NCBI GenBank assembly: GCA_030704615.1
Contig: CM060734.1
Span: 15,686,001 to 15,750,000 of the forward strand
DNA length: 64,000 nt
DNA from: Takakia lepidozioides
Taxonomy: Eukaryota; Streptophyta; Takakiopsida; Takakiales; Takakiaceae
Direction: 5' to 3'
Shown: piece after piece, positions 32,301 through 41,900 of the stretch
Layout: the number at the start of each line of letters is the position of its first letter
Position numbering within the stretch: the first letter of the stretch is position 1
The notes under the pieces: generated by a model
The model's input: the letters and a program-made list of their open reading frames with translations, nothing else
Database searches by the model: none
What the model was told of the DNA's origin: nothing
Program-made: the position numbers and the translations under genes

Positions 32301-34644
32301 GAAGAACTGACCCTGCCAGATGAAACTGACTTGGAGGTGGAAGGCCATGTCTACGGCACAACGTCTTATGAGTACATTCTCTCTCTCTCTCTCCCATAAG
32401 GAGGCTATGGCAAACAATGTCATACGAGTACATTGTCATTCATATGGCTGATAGCCAGTAAGCATTTGTCTGTTTATTCCTGTAGGCCATGCCTGCCAAT
32501 GTAGAGGACAATCACTGCAGCTATTGTCTAAAACCAAGAAGCTTCTGGGACATCTGAATACATTGGTAATTTGAATCGTACACATAGCTGATTTAAGACG
32601 GATGCAACCATGTGAAGCACTTCACTCTGAAAGAGTGCGTGGTTGTTGTCTTCAGCTTGCTAATCAGTCCAGTTTGCAGATGCACTCGGTACAATCAATG
32701 GCGTGGTTCTTGTGCTGACCTTTCCATGTCAAAACCAAATGATCTGCTGTGCTAATTGTATTTGATAGCTTAGGCTAACCATGTCGGCATCCTACAGGCA
32801 GAAATTGCAGTTGACATGCGGCAACGGTATGTGGGTCACTGTAATACTGGCACTGACATCAAACAGGCGAGCTTTCTTGGTGAACGGGGTGGGTCTGTCT
32901 CTCTTTCTTGTTCACTTGCACTTTGTGCCGAGTCCTATGGTGTTTAGGAGGATGGTGATGAGTAGCCTAGAAAATGAGAATGAAAGTAAGAAGATTGAGC
33001 CATAATAACCAAATGGTTATGTTTCTATCTTATTCCACTTCAATGCTGGTTGCGTCATTCGCTCGATGTAGTTATCAATGCTTTTCTTGATCTCATTGTT
33101 TTTCTTTTCTGCTGTAAAGAGGTGAAACCGCTTTAGGTGTGGAGGAAGACTTGTTCATGTGTGAATATTGACATTCACTATGACTCTCCTTACTCCCTAC
33201 ACAAGATGCCACTAAAAATCAGTTTCTTACAAGGTCAGCCTATTCGGGAGCAAGCTGTTGATCAGGGTTTTACCAGTAATTGGTTTCTCTGTGACAGGGG
33301 AATTTGTGGCCAGCGGAAGTGATGATGGACGGTGGTTCATATGGCAGAAGAAAACTGGGAGGCTAATCAAAATGCTGAATGGAGATGAAAATGGTGTGCT
33401 ATTTGATGACCCCCTTTTTGTATCTAAAGCTGTTGTAGCTGTCACATCATTGGAAGCATATCGTATTCTTTGAATTGATGTGAAATTCTCCGTTGGCTGT
33501 ATGTTTGTTGGGGAAATGCCTGCTTCAGGTCTGTTTACTAGGGTATTATAGTTACTTTCACATCAGCACTGGAGGGTTCGTCAGAAAGGTTCCCAGTGAT
33601 AACAGTTGGGTTATGGGCACAAGGCAACATCAAGTTTGTCGTGTGGGCACACCTTTGTTCTTGACATGGTCAGTCCAAATGCTTGTCCTGCGAAGCTTAG
33701 AAGCTAATGATGGGTTACTGGCTATGGTGCAGTTGTGAATTGCGTGCAGTGCCATCCGTTTGACTGTGCCATTGCCACAAGTGGCATCGATAACACTATC
33801 AAAGTAAGTTGACAGCTTAATGTACCAGAACTATTGTAGTTCGACCTTGAGAATGGTTTTATGGCCACAATTGGAATGCCTGACATGAGTCTGCTGTCAT
33901 GACTGGCATTGTCTGCATGATGTAGGGGTTTGAAGAGGCGAAAAGAGAAAGGTGGAACAAAAAAATGTCAGTGAAGATGAGTTGGTTACCACACAGTAGG
34001 GCTGTATCTCAGCATAGTAATGTTTAGGTTGTTTATGGGTATTTGCAAGTTGTTCCAGTACATACATCACTAATATCAGCACATTCATGATGTTAAGGTT
34101 GTTTACTTGCCATATGAACATCAATGGAAGTAAGGTGCCATATGCGTAGCCAAGGAATTGATCTTTTTTTTGTGGTCAGCTTTGGACTCCATGCGCGACA
34201 GTGCCATCAATGGTGGCAGGTGGGGCGGCAGGTCCCGAGACTGCTGACTTAATGCGGGTTATGTCTGAGAACCAGCACCAGATGCGCAGGCACCGGGAGA
34301 TTGGCTTGTATGTTCTGTTGAAGATTGCTGGAATGTGTTCATTTCACAGTTTATTTCCTTGGTCTGTCCATGAATTCTGGGTAAAGATATGGTCTTAGTT
34401 CATCTCATTTGTGAGCTTTCTTATGGAAGAATGAGATGGAGGGAGTATGTGGGAGTGGTGCAAATGGATGGGAGGGATTAGGGAGTGCTGTGTAACAAAC
34501 ATCCTCAATTGCAGTGAAGAGCTGTAGAAACTGGTTCTAAAATTTGTCCCTCTGGTTTGCAGGCCCATGGAATTTCTTCAGCGCTTTCGAGTGCAGGAGG
34601 GGGTTGAGGGTGCTGTTCACCCATTTCAATGTACGCAGAGCTGA
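23237..34644 (+). CDS. ASG2: ASG2/WDTC1-like WD40-TPR protein, DDB1-CUL4 substrate receptor (gene-level entry)
   Basis: Eighteen coding exons with GT/AG borders and matching phase: 23237-23299 (5' limit uncertain), 23838-23915, 24193-24327, 24614-24724, 24876-25004, 25179-25294, 26036-26153, 26277-26382, 27685-27827, 28205-28375, 28892-29002, 29757-29868, 30697-31073, 32798-32888, 33298-33393, 33733-33803, 34180-34307, 34563-34644 (TGA). Together they encode about 745 residues, close to the family's usual 750-odd. Domain order is WD40 repeats, a TPR insertion, an acidic linker and final WD40 repeats, as in plant ASG2 and animal WDTC1/DCAF9. These proteins act as substrate receptors of CUL4-DDB1 ubiquitin ligases; plant ASG2 is linked to germination and ABA response. 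No stop or frameshift interrupts the joined frame, so the gene appears intact. Exon 27685-27827 and several donors reading GTGGGT or GTGGAT are less certain. Introns carry transposon relics. Confidence 0.88.
23998..24120 (+). repeat. SINE-like repeat in an ASG2 intron, copy 1
   Basis: Shares GAGCCCCTCACAAAGGTAGT, a GTTTCCT...TTCGCCC block, CAAGGCTATGGCAAACAAC and the tail TCTTATGAGTACAT(C/T)CTCTC with copies near 30,400 and 31,190. About 120 bp, noncoding, ends in a pyrimidine-rich tail. It lies between exons 23838-23915 and 24193-24327. Confidence 0.55.
27685..29868 (+). CDS. ASG2: ASG2/WDTC1 homologue: linker and TPR exons
   Basis: Exon 27685-27827 encodes a short conserved VYVASDVPK stretch and a polar linker; its donor is inferred from phase. 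Exons 28205-28375, 28892-29002 and 29757-29868 encode paired helices with TPR-type spacing: Leu/Ala-rich helices, YAIEAS, RHDCVCVRAAAFLKRGWKNDVHMAIRDC across the exon border, then HHSMAEALSQLGRHKEALDYAMRA. TPR helices usually bind partner peptides and here probably help recruit substrate or partners to the ligase. Exons join in phase without stops. Confidence 0.85.
30402..30512 (+). repeat. SINE-like repeat in an ASG2 intron, copy 2
   Basis: Same layout as copy 1: AGGTAGGTTCTG..., TTTGGTTTCCGCTC, CAAGGCTACGGCAAACAACG, TCTTATGAGTACATTCTC. It lacks some 5' bases. Intronic, sense to the gene. Confidence 0.55.
30697..31073 (+). CDS. ASG2: ASG2/WDTC1 homologue: acidic, low-complexity linker exon
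   Basis: A 377-nt exon after a CAG acceptor, encoding ISSISDLLFRSE, a Glu/Asp/Met-rich block (DDDMEMEMEIEM) and SLNLRLRRRGE, then a Ser-rich tail. Plant homologues have a comparable acidic linker between TPR and the last WD40 repeats. The donor after 31,073 reads GTGGAT, a non-consensus donor, but it restores phase with the next exon (32,798). Confidence 0.8.
31187..31315 (+). repeat. SINE-like repeat in an ASG2 intron, copy 3
   Basis: Contains GAGCCCCTCACAAAGGTAGT, TTTCCTTTTGTTCCGCCC, CAAGGCTATGGGAAACAAGG and TCTTATGAGTACAT. It abuts a non-LTR reverse transcriptase relic that begins within a few bases of its tail. Confidence 0.55.
31316..32350 (+). pseudogene. Non-LTR retrotransposon (LINE) reverse transcriptase relic
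   Basis: Several frames together read as the RT of a LINE: FLDVKKAYDTVWHDG (31,350-31,405), AIDQGVAQGCILSPLLFSV (about 31,495-31,555), then ALMLADEFVGLGD near 31,628-31,665, where the catalytic Asp-Asp reads Asp-Glu. A late block (31,960-32,110) has MLCNIIRPTLEYASAVWEGN, and a C-terminal helical tail follows to about 32,340. Frameshifts and stops separate the blocks. The N-terminal endonuclease is absent, as expected for a 5'-truncated insertion. The element sits in the ASG2 intron between exons 30697-31073 and 32798-32888, in sense orientation. Confidence 0.7.
32350..32436 (+). repeat. LINE 3' tail matching the SINE-like tails
   Basis: Directly after the LINE coding relic comes GTCTACGGCACAACGTCTTA, TGAGTACATTCTC and (CT)n, then a second diverged tail unit GGCTATGGCAAACAATGTC with CGAGTACATTG. 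This is the same tail as in the SINE-like copies at 24,083-24,118, 30,476-30,512 and 31,278-31,312. Confidence 0.6.
32798..34644 (+). CDS. ASG2: ASG2/WDTC1 homologue: C-terminal WD40 exons
   Basis: Five exons encode RYVGHCNTGTDIKQASFLGE, FVASGSDDGRWFIWQKKTG, VNCVQCHPFDCAIATSGIDN and TIKLWTP, then a helical tail ending in HPFQCTQS before TGA 34,642-34,644. They form the last WD40 repeats, closing the propeller interrupted by the TPR and acidic segments. Every join was checked for phase (91, 96, 71, 128 and 82 nt). Confidence 0.9.
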
Positions 34645-34944
34645 CAGCACCCATGTTTAAGCTTGAGGTCTTCTCTTCACCTCCTGTCCAACTCCCCCTG
34701 TTGGTTGCGAGTCTTCTGAGTCTGTTGAGGGAACGTTGCAGTTATTGCATCCTGGAATGGCTTACCAATTTGAAGGACTCTCATTGCCCATGAAACTGTA
34801 TTGGTTTGTTTGGTCAAGAAATGAAATGTTTGGTTGAAATCAGACAGGTAGTCACCAATGTGATTGCAGGTAAGGACATTAATAAGGATTATGCACACCT
34901 GTCCGAAAAAGTGGGCAGCTGCTGTGTTGTTACTCCTCAATATT

Positions 34945-35930
34945 TCACCCTAAAAAATACATTACTAGCTTGCATGTAGAGAAGGTTTCTGTATCATTTA
35001 AAGCCCTTTTCTGAAGTGGATTCTGCAGTTTGTTTTGGGAAATTTTAGTTAAGAGGCAATGTGTGGCAGTTGCAGGACAAAAAGGTCTTGGCGAATCTGC
35101 GATTGGTTGTTTCAAGATGACGAATAGGTACGAAGAACCAACAGAAATTTGTACTGCAGGCAGCCTCACTGTATTGCAACAGTAACCAGGGGCAAAATTT
35201 AAATGCCTTTTTATACGGCCGGTACCTTTCTTAGTCAGCATTTTACCTCAAGGAGGTACAAAGAGCAGTATCAGAGCACTGAAGTAGCAATAGCCAGTGT
35301 GGTTTCATAGATGGGGGAACTCTGAAAAATCAATAGTTGTGGTGTTGCGCAACCCACAATGTCCTCTCATGTTTAGGTGCTCACCAGTGTCGCAGATAGA
35401 AGTAAGAGCAATCTATCCTTAGAATGTCTAGGTTCTCAGCCGCCGTGTTTGTTTTATGAAACTGTGCAAGACCACTGGAATTCTGGTCCTGATTGCCAGT
35501 GTAGACAGTTTGTTGGCCAGGATGTATTTTTCCCTTGGGAATCTGAATGATTAGGTCAGTCAACCTTCCAAATGAAGTGCACAGATAGATGTGATTAGTG
35601 TGGAACAGCTCAATGTATGATGATTTGACTTGATCTCCACAAGTAAAGCTCATAAACTTGCGTTGGTAGGTTTGTAGAGTATGCTGCTCTCTGGATTTGG
35701 GGGGACAGATTTTTGAAAACTGACCATCAGCCTTAAGGGTTACCACACCCTTTTCACCGCTTATCTTTCCATGATTTGCTCTGAGTTTATTTGACTCCAA
35801 ATAGTCTTGGAATAACTGTGCTAAGGAGTTGCCATAGGATATTAAACCATCACTGCTGGTCAAAAAGGGGGCCATGGGGATGAAGCAAGCTTCTGGTTCC
35901 ACAAAAACAGAACGAGTTCTTTGTCAACAA
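34945..35930 (-). CDS. Possible exon(s) of a convergent minus-strand gene
   Basis: A minus-strand open frame 35381-35902 (174 codons, open a few codons further upstream) has balanced, protein-like composition with GQ/Lys-rich and aromatic segments; it begins with GTG, so it would be an internal or last exon rather than a complete gene. A second frame lies at 34945-35241. Both converge on the ASG2 stop at 34,644. I recognise no family and could not confirm splice sites. Confidence 0.25.
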
Positions 35931-38164
35931 TAAGGTGCAAATTCCTGACAGATAATGTAAGCATTTTAATTTGAATTATTTTTATCACATGGACGGTTCA
36001 CTTTAATCTAACTGTGTTCACCCTCTTTTCCTTTTTGGAAATAGGGGAGGAAGCCTTGAAAAAATAGACAAAAATGGTTGGGAATACACTAGAAACAAAA
36101 TAACCTCCGAAGGCGCGAAGGCTAGTCAGAAGGGGAACAACCCAGAAGCGAGCAGGGAAAAAGAGATGGGCCATTCATTTCCAAACTTGTAAATACTAAA
36201 ATAGTTCAAATACTATTCAGAATATCACCTTTTTGAGAGTTTAAGAATAAACTATGTACATTTGTCATACTAAAGCTGGGAAGAAACATTTTCAAAGCTT
36301 TTCGATGGTGTATGATGTTTGCATGATCAATAATATTTTTAGTGTAGGGTAAGGAACCCAATCGAGGTGCTTCACAAGTAGGGTAGAAGGCCTATGACCG
36401 TTCATCGATGATGGTGAAAAATCTAATGGTGAATTTTTGTCATTTTTAACCTGGGTAGAATTGATACAATGCCCCACATCCCGGGCATCCCAACACACTT
36501 GGAAGCACTTTATTTCATGATGAAGCAAGGTGGTAGTTTGTTTGTTTTGTTTTGTAGCGTTGAGATCTCCCAAACCTCGTGCTTGGTACCGTTGGAAAGC
36601 CCTCGATGAGGAGGGGTGCAGCGGCTTTTTGGGACCTGCGGTGTGGGAGATGTCGAATTTGAAGTACTTTTGGTCGCTGGAAATTCGTGAAAAATAGCAG
36701 TGGGCTTTCCAGGGACAATGATTGGATATATCAATATATGAAGCCTCGGATACATAGGAGATTGCACTTGGACTTAGATGACATTGGACACTTGGGCCAA
36801 CGACAGACCAACTTGGTTTCACAAAATTTGGACCTACGGGCCCAGCATTATAGAAATATGAACAATTTTGGTCGTTGAAAATTCAACTACATGACAAAAT
36901 TAAGTGTTGGAATGACACTGGAGGTCGCACTTGGGCCTCTACATGGGAGAAGCACTCGGATACATAGGAGAGTGCACTTAGGCTTAGATGGGCCTTAACA
37001 TAGGAGACACACTTGGTACATAAGAAATTGCCCTTGGTCTTTTTCTTTTTTTCTTTTTTTTTTGGGAGAACAGGGGGATTGTATCCCTGTTTTACTTTAT
37101 TATAAGAGAAGGACAAAGCCTTAACAAACTTAACTGTTTCTGATTGCATGTGATGGGACCAGGTGAGGGTCCTCACTTAACATGGATTTTAAAGCTTGAA
37201 GTAGATTGGAATCGAGTCGAAGAAGCGACGCCATCTGTATCTTTGGGGGAGAACAATCCTTTCTTCCTCTTTCCTTTGATCTTGATGGCTCCTATGTTTA
37301 ACCTAGTATGGTGGACAATCAATCATTACGGCGACTATCTCTTGTTCCCTATGGCATACTGATGTGACAATGGAGCAATGATATGACAAGCTGATGGCTT
37401 TAAAGAGATCTGGTAACATGCTACAATGTAGGGCAGACCTGTTTTCATGACCAGACAATGTTCTTGAATGTACAAGCATTGGAAACTTAGCCTCTTTTAG
37501 AAGCTGGTTACTTTAGGACACTTGATACCATGCCAAACTGATATGGATGGATCTTTTGTGGCCAAATCTGGTCCTTGGTTATATGCCCTTGAATGTTTAC
37601 CTATTTTCCAAAATGGTAAGACATTGGTAGATGTGAACAAAATGATTCAGGCATTGTATTCAAGTTGCTTAGGATAAATAATACCAAAGTAACCTGCAGG
37701 CCTGATGGGACGAGCAATTCAGATTCTTTGTGTTTCCTATGGATGATTGCATGGCATGTAAATCTGATTACAGCCTGTTATGGTAATGATTTCCCTACCC
37801 CGGACATAGAACTTGGTCTTGGGGCATGGAATAAGAGGTGGGAATATTACTCTACCTTGTCATTGAAATTACACACCGGCCCCAGATCTAAAACAGATCA
37901 TGGGGCAAAAAACATGGTGTCAATAAGTGACTTGATGTGCAAAGTAGGGCAGCTGATTATAACCTGTTGTATAAGCTGCCAAATATCAGTCCGTAACCCT
38001 GCTTTGGTGATGTTCTTTATGTAAAGAAATGCTCTTATTTTGTTCTTAAGCCTTCTATGATCATGAATGGCTTCTTTAAGACAAACAGACATTTCCAGCC
38101 ATGAACAGTGATCAATGGATCTTTATTTGGACATGGATACTTACTGCTCAGTCACTTTGGTATG
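35931..38164. other. Left flank of the satellite array; no gene supported
   Basis: Open frames here (36292-36822 minus, 37665-38024 plus) lack recognisable motifs. A short motif CGGATACATAGGAGA(T/G)TGCACTT occurs at about 36,748 and 36,958, suggesting an old repeat. A poly-pyrimidine run lies near 37,035-37,062. Confidence 0.35.
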
Positions 38165-38994
38165 TCCAATGATACAAAGAACCCAAAACTATACTAGTTT
38201 TGGGCCAACAATAAATGAGGATGGTTGGTTATGCCTTGGTATGTAAGCTGACCAAAAAATACAGACTGAATGACATGGCATGTCATGAATGGCACTTTTT
38301 AGCATGCTGAACAATGGTTTTCTACGATGAACAGTGGTAATCGAGTCTCTAATTTTTCCCACCCCCCCCCACCCAGAGACTTCATTGACTTTGAAGTCTG
38401 GGATTTGTCATAAAGCTGACTTGTGAATGAAGAATGGTTGATAATGCCTTGTTATGAGGCTGATTTGTCGTTAATTTTACAATGACCTTGTCAGGTCTTT
38501 GTCCATGTCTCGACAAGACATAAGTATCTTCCCTCTCTGATTTAGACCAGTGTACTTGGTGGTTCTTGTACACATCATCAACCAATCTCCCTTCTGTTTT
38601 CAGTTTTATGTTTGATTTACTAACACCTTGGTCTGAGCATGACAAAAGGTTATCAAATATGTTCCTGATTGAAGTGATGAACCCAAGGCAATGGGAAGGC
38701 CAAAGCCATGAGATATCAGCCTCCTCCTCTACCGCCATGACCATGGTGTGGAGCAAGCAAGTCCTTCATAAGGTAAGATCTTCTCCAGCAAAAATATGTT
38801 GGCTAATTGGGCATGGACAGTAAGGCATCCTTGAAGGTACCTGAGATAAGCATAGAACATCTATAGGGCTTCTGAATGCTGAAATTTGGAGCTAGGCCTT
38901 GGTACGACAGCCTGCTGGAGTAGACGTGTACACCTCATACATGATCCGGTCAGTGCACATTACTCTTGTTTGCCGGTCCCATGTAGCCGATGCC
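38165..38994 (-). repeat. Inverted partial monomer of the 1.34-kb tandem repeat
   Basis: Reads as the reverse complement of the array monomer from GGCATCGGCTACATGGG through the CTCCACACCATGG landmark to TATCATTGGAC. With the first direct monomer (from 38,995) it forms a large palindrome: arms at about 38,165-38,760 and 39,009-39,600, spacer about 245 bp. The arms are nearly identical (a 3-bp difference near 38,728). Confidence 0.85.
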
Positions 38995-41900
38995 TTGCTT
39001 ACTTGCTTGCTCCACACCATGGTCATGGCGGTAGAGGAGGCTGATATCTCATGGCTTTGGCCTTCCCATTGCCTTGGGTTCATCACTTCAATCAGGAACA
39101 TATTTGATAACCTTTTGTCATGCTCAGACCAAGGTGTTAGTAAATCAAACATAAAACTGAAAACAGAAGGGAGATTGGTTGATGATGTGTACAAGAACCA
39201 CCAAGTACACTAGTCTAAATCAGAGAGGGAAGATACTTATGTCTTGTCGAGACATGGACAAAGACCTGACAAGGTCATTGTAAAATTAACGACAAATCAG
39301 CCTCATAACAAGGCATTATCAACCATTCTTCATTCACAAGTCAGATTTATGACAAATCCCAGACTTCAAAGTCAATGAAGTCTCTGGGTGGGGGGGGGTG
39401 GGAAAAATTAGAGACTCGATTACCACTGTTCATAGTAGGAAACCATTGTTCAGCATGCTAAAAAGTGCCATTCATGACATGCCATGTCATTCAGTCTGTA
39501 TTTTTTGGTCAGCTTACATACCAAGGCATAACCAACCATCCTCATTTATTGTTGGCCCAAAAACTAGTATAGTTTTGGGTTCTTTGTATCATTGGACCTA
39601 GCCATATTTTGGGTACCACATGTGTACAAAACCAATGGGGGTAGGTTTAGGCAATGAATTTTTCTGCCATTGGCATGTTCCAAGTTGGCAAGTTGTGACA
39701 CAAACGAAGGTACATCAACACATACATCAAAATGTAGAGTTTTACCTTTTAGTTTATATATAAGCTCTGGTGACCGGAAGAAGAGGCCAGTGAAGGAACC
39801 CTCAATTCCCGAGGTCATAAAGTAACAATCAGGAAAGAATCTTATATCAAACTTTTAGTGTTTACCCACCCCTTGTTTTGGGTAAAACATGTGTACAAAA
39901 CCAAAGGGGGCAGGTATTGGGACTTAGGTAATGAAGTCTGGCAGGGGTTTACCACCTGGTATTCAGACAAAACATCTACCAGCAGCATATCAGAATTGGG
40001 TATTTTTTTATGGTGCTATAAAGAGCAAAGCCATAACCAGGAGAAACATAGAAACATTTGAGCCAAAGAAAGGAACTCATTCGTATCATAAGGTATCTAA
40101 ATCTGACATAAGGCATCGGCTACATGGGACCGGCAAACAAGAGTAATGTGCACTGACCGGATCATGTATGAGGTGTACACGTCTACTCCAGCAGGCTGTC
40201 GTACCAAGGCCTAGCTCCAAATTTCAGCATTCAGAAGCCCTATAGATGTTCTATGCTTATCTCAGGTACCTTCAAGGATGCCTTACTCTCCATGCCCAAT
40301 TAGCCAACATATTTTTGCTGGAGAAGATCTTACCTTATGAAGGACTTGCTTGCTCCACACCATGGTCATGGCGGTAGAGGAGGCTGATATCTCATGGCTT
40401 TGGCCTTCCCATTGCCTTGGGTTCATCACTTCAATCAGGAACATATTTGATAACCTTTTGTCATGCTCAGACCAAGGTGTTAGTAAATCAAACATAAAAC
40501 TGAAAACAGAAGGGAGATTGGTTGATGATGTGTACAAGAACCACCAAGTACACTGGTCTAAATCAGAGAGGGAAGATACTTATGTCTTGTCGAGACATGG
40601 ACAAAGACCTGACAAGGTCATTGTAAAATTAACGACAAATCAGCCTCATAACAAGGCATTATCAACCATTCTTCATTCACAAGTCAGATTTATGACAAAT
40701 CCCAGACTTCAAAGTCAATGAAGTCTCTGGGTGGGGGGGGGGGGTGGGGAAAATTAGAGACTCGATTACCACTGTTCATAGTAGGAAACCATTGTTCAGC
40801 ATGCTAAAAAGTGCCATTCATGACATGCCATGTCATTCAGTCTGTATTTTTGGTCAGCTTACATACCAAGGCATAACCAACCATCCTCATTTATTGTTGG
40901 CCCAAAAACTAGTATAGTTTTGGGTTCTTTGTATCATTGGACCTAGCCCATATTTTTGGGTACCACATGTGTACAAAACCAATGGGGGTAGGTTTAGGCA
41001 ATGAATTTTTCTGCCATTGGCATGTTCCAAGTTGGCAAGTTGTGACACAAACGAAGGTACATCAACACATACATCAAAATGTAGAGTTTTACCTTTTAGT
41101 TTATATATAAGCTCTGGTGACCGGAAGAAGAGGCCAGTGAAGGAACCCTCAATTCCCGAGGTCATAAAGTAACAATCAGGAAAGAATCTTATATCAAACT
41201 TTTAGTGTTTACCCACCCCTTGTTTTGGGTAAAACATGTGTACAAAACCAAAGGGGGCAGGTATTGGGACTTAGGTAATGAAGTCTGGCAGGGGTTTACC
41301 ACCTGGTATTCAGACAAAACATCTACCAGCAGCATATCAGAATTGGGTATTTTTTATGGTGCTATAAAGAGCAAAGCCATAACCAGGAGAAACATAGAAA
41401 CATTTGAGCCAAAGAAAAGGAACTCATTCGTATCATAAGGTATCTAAATCTGACATAAGGCATCGGCTACATGGGACCGGCAAACAAGAGTAATGTGCAC
41501 TGACCGGATCATGTATGAGGTGTACACGTCTACTCCAGCAGGCTGTCGTACCAAGGCCTAGCTCCAAATTTCAGCATTCAGAAGCCCTATAGATGTTCTA
41601 TGCTTATCTCAGGTACCTTCAAGGATGCCTTACTCTCCATGCCCAATTAGCCAACATATTTTTGCTGGAGAAGATCTTACCTTATGAAGGACTTGCTTGC
41701 TCCACACCATGGTCATGGCGGTAGAGGAGGCTGATATCTCATGGCTTTGGCCTTCCCATTGCCTTGGGTTCATCACTTCAATCAGGAACATATTTGATAA
41801 CCTTTTGTCATGCTCAGACCAAGGTGTTAGTAAATCAAACATAAAACTGAAAACAGAAGGGAGATTGGTTGATGATGTGTACAAGAACCACCAAGTACAC

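Noticed and set aside
36292-36822. Minus-strand ORF of 176 codons with overlapping shifted frames
   Set aside because: Three overlapping frames on the same strand are open, which suggests base composition rather than coding; no motif.
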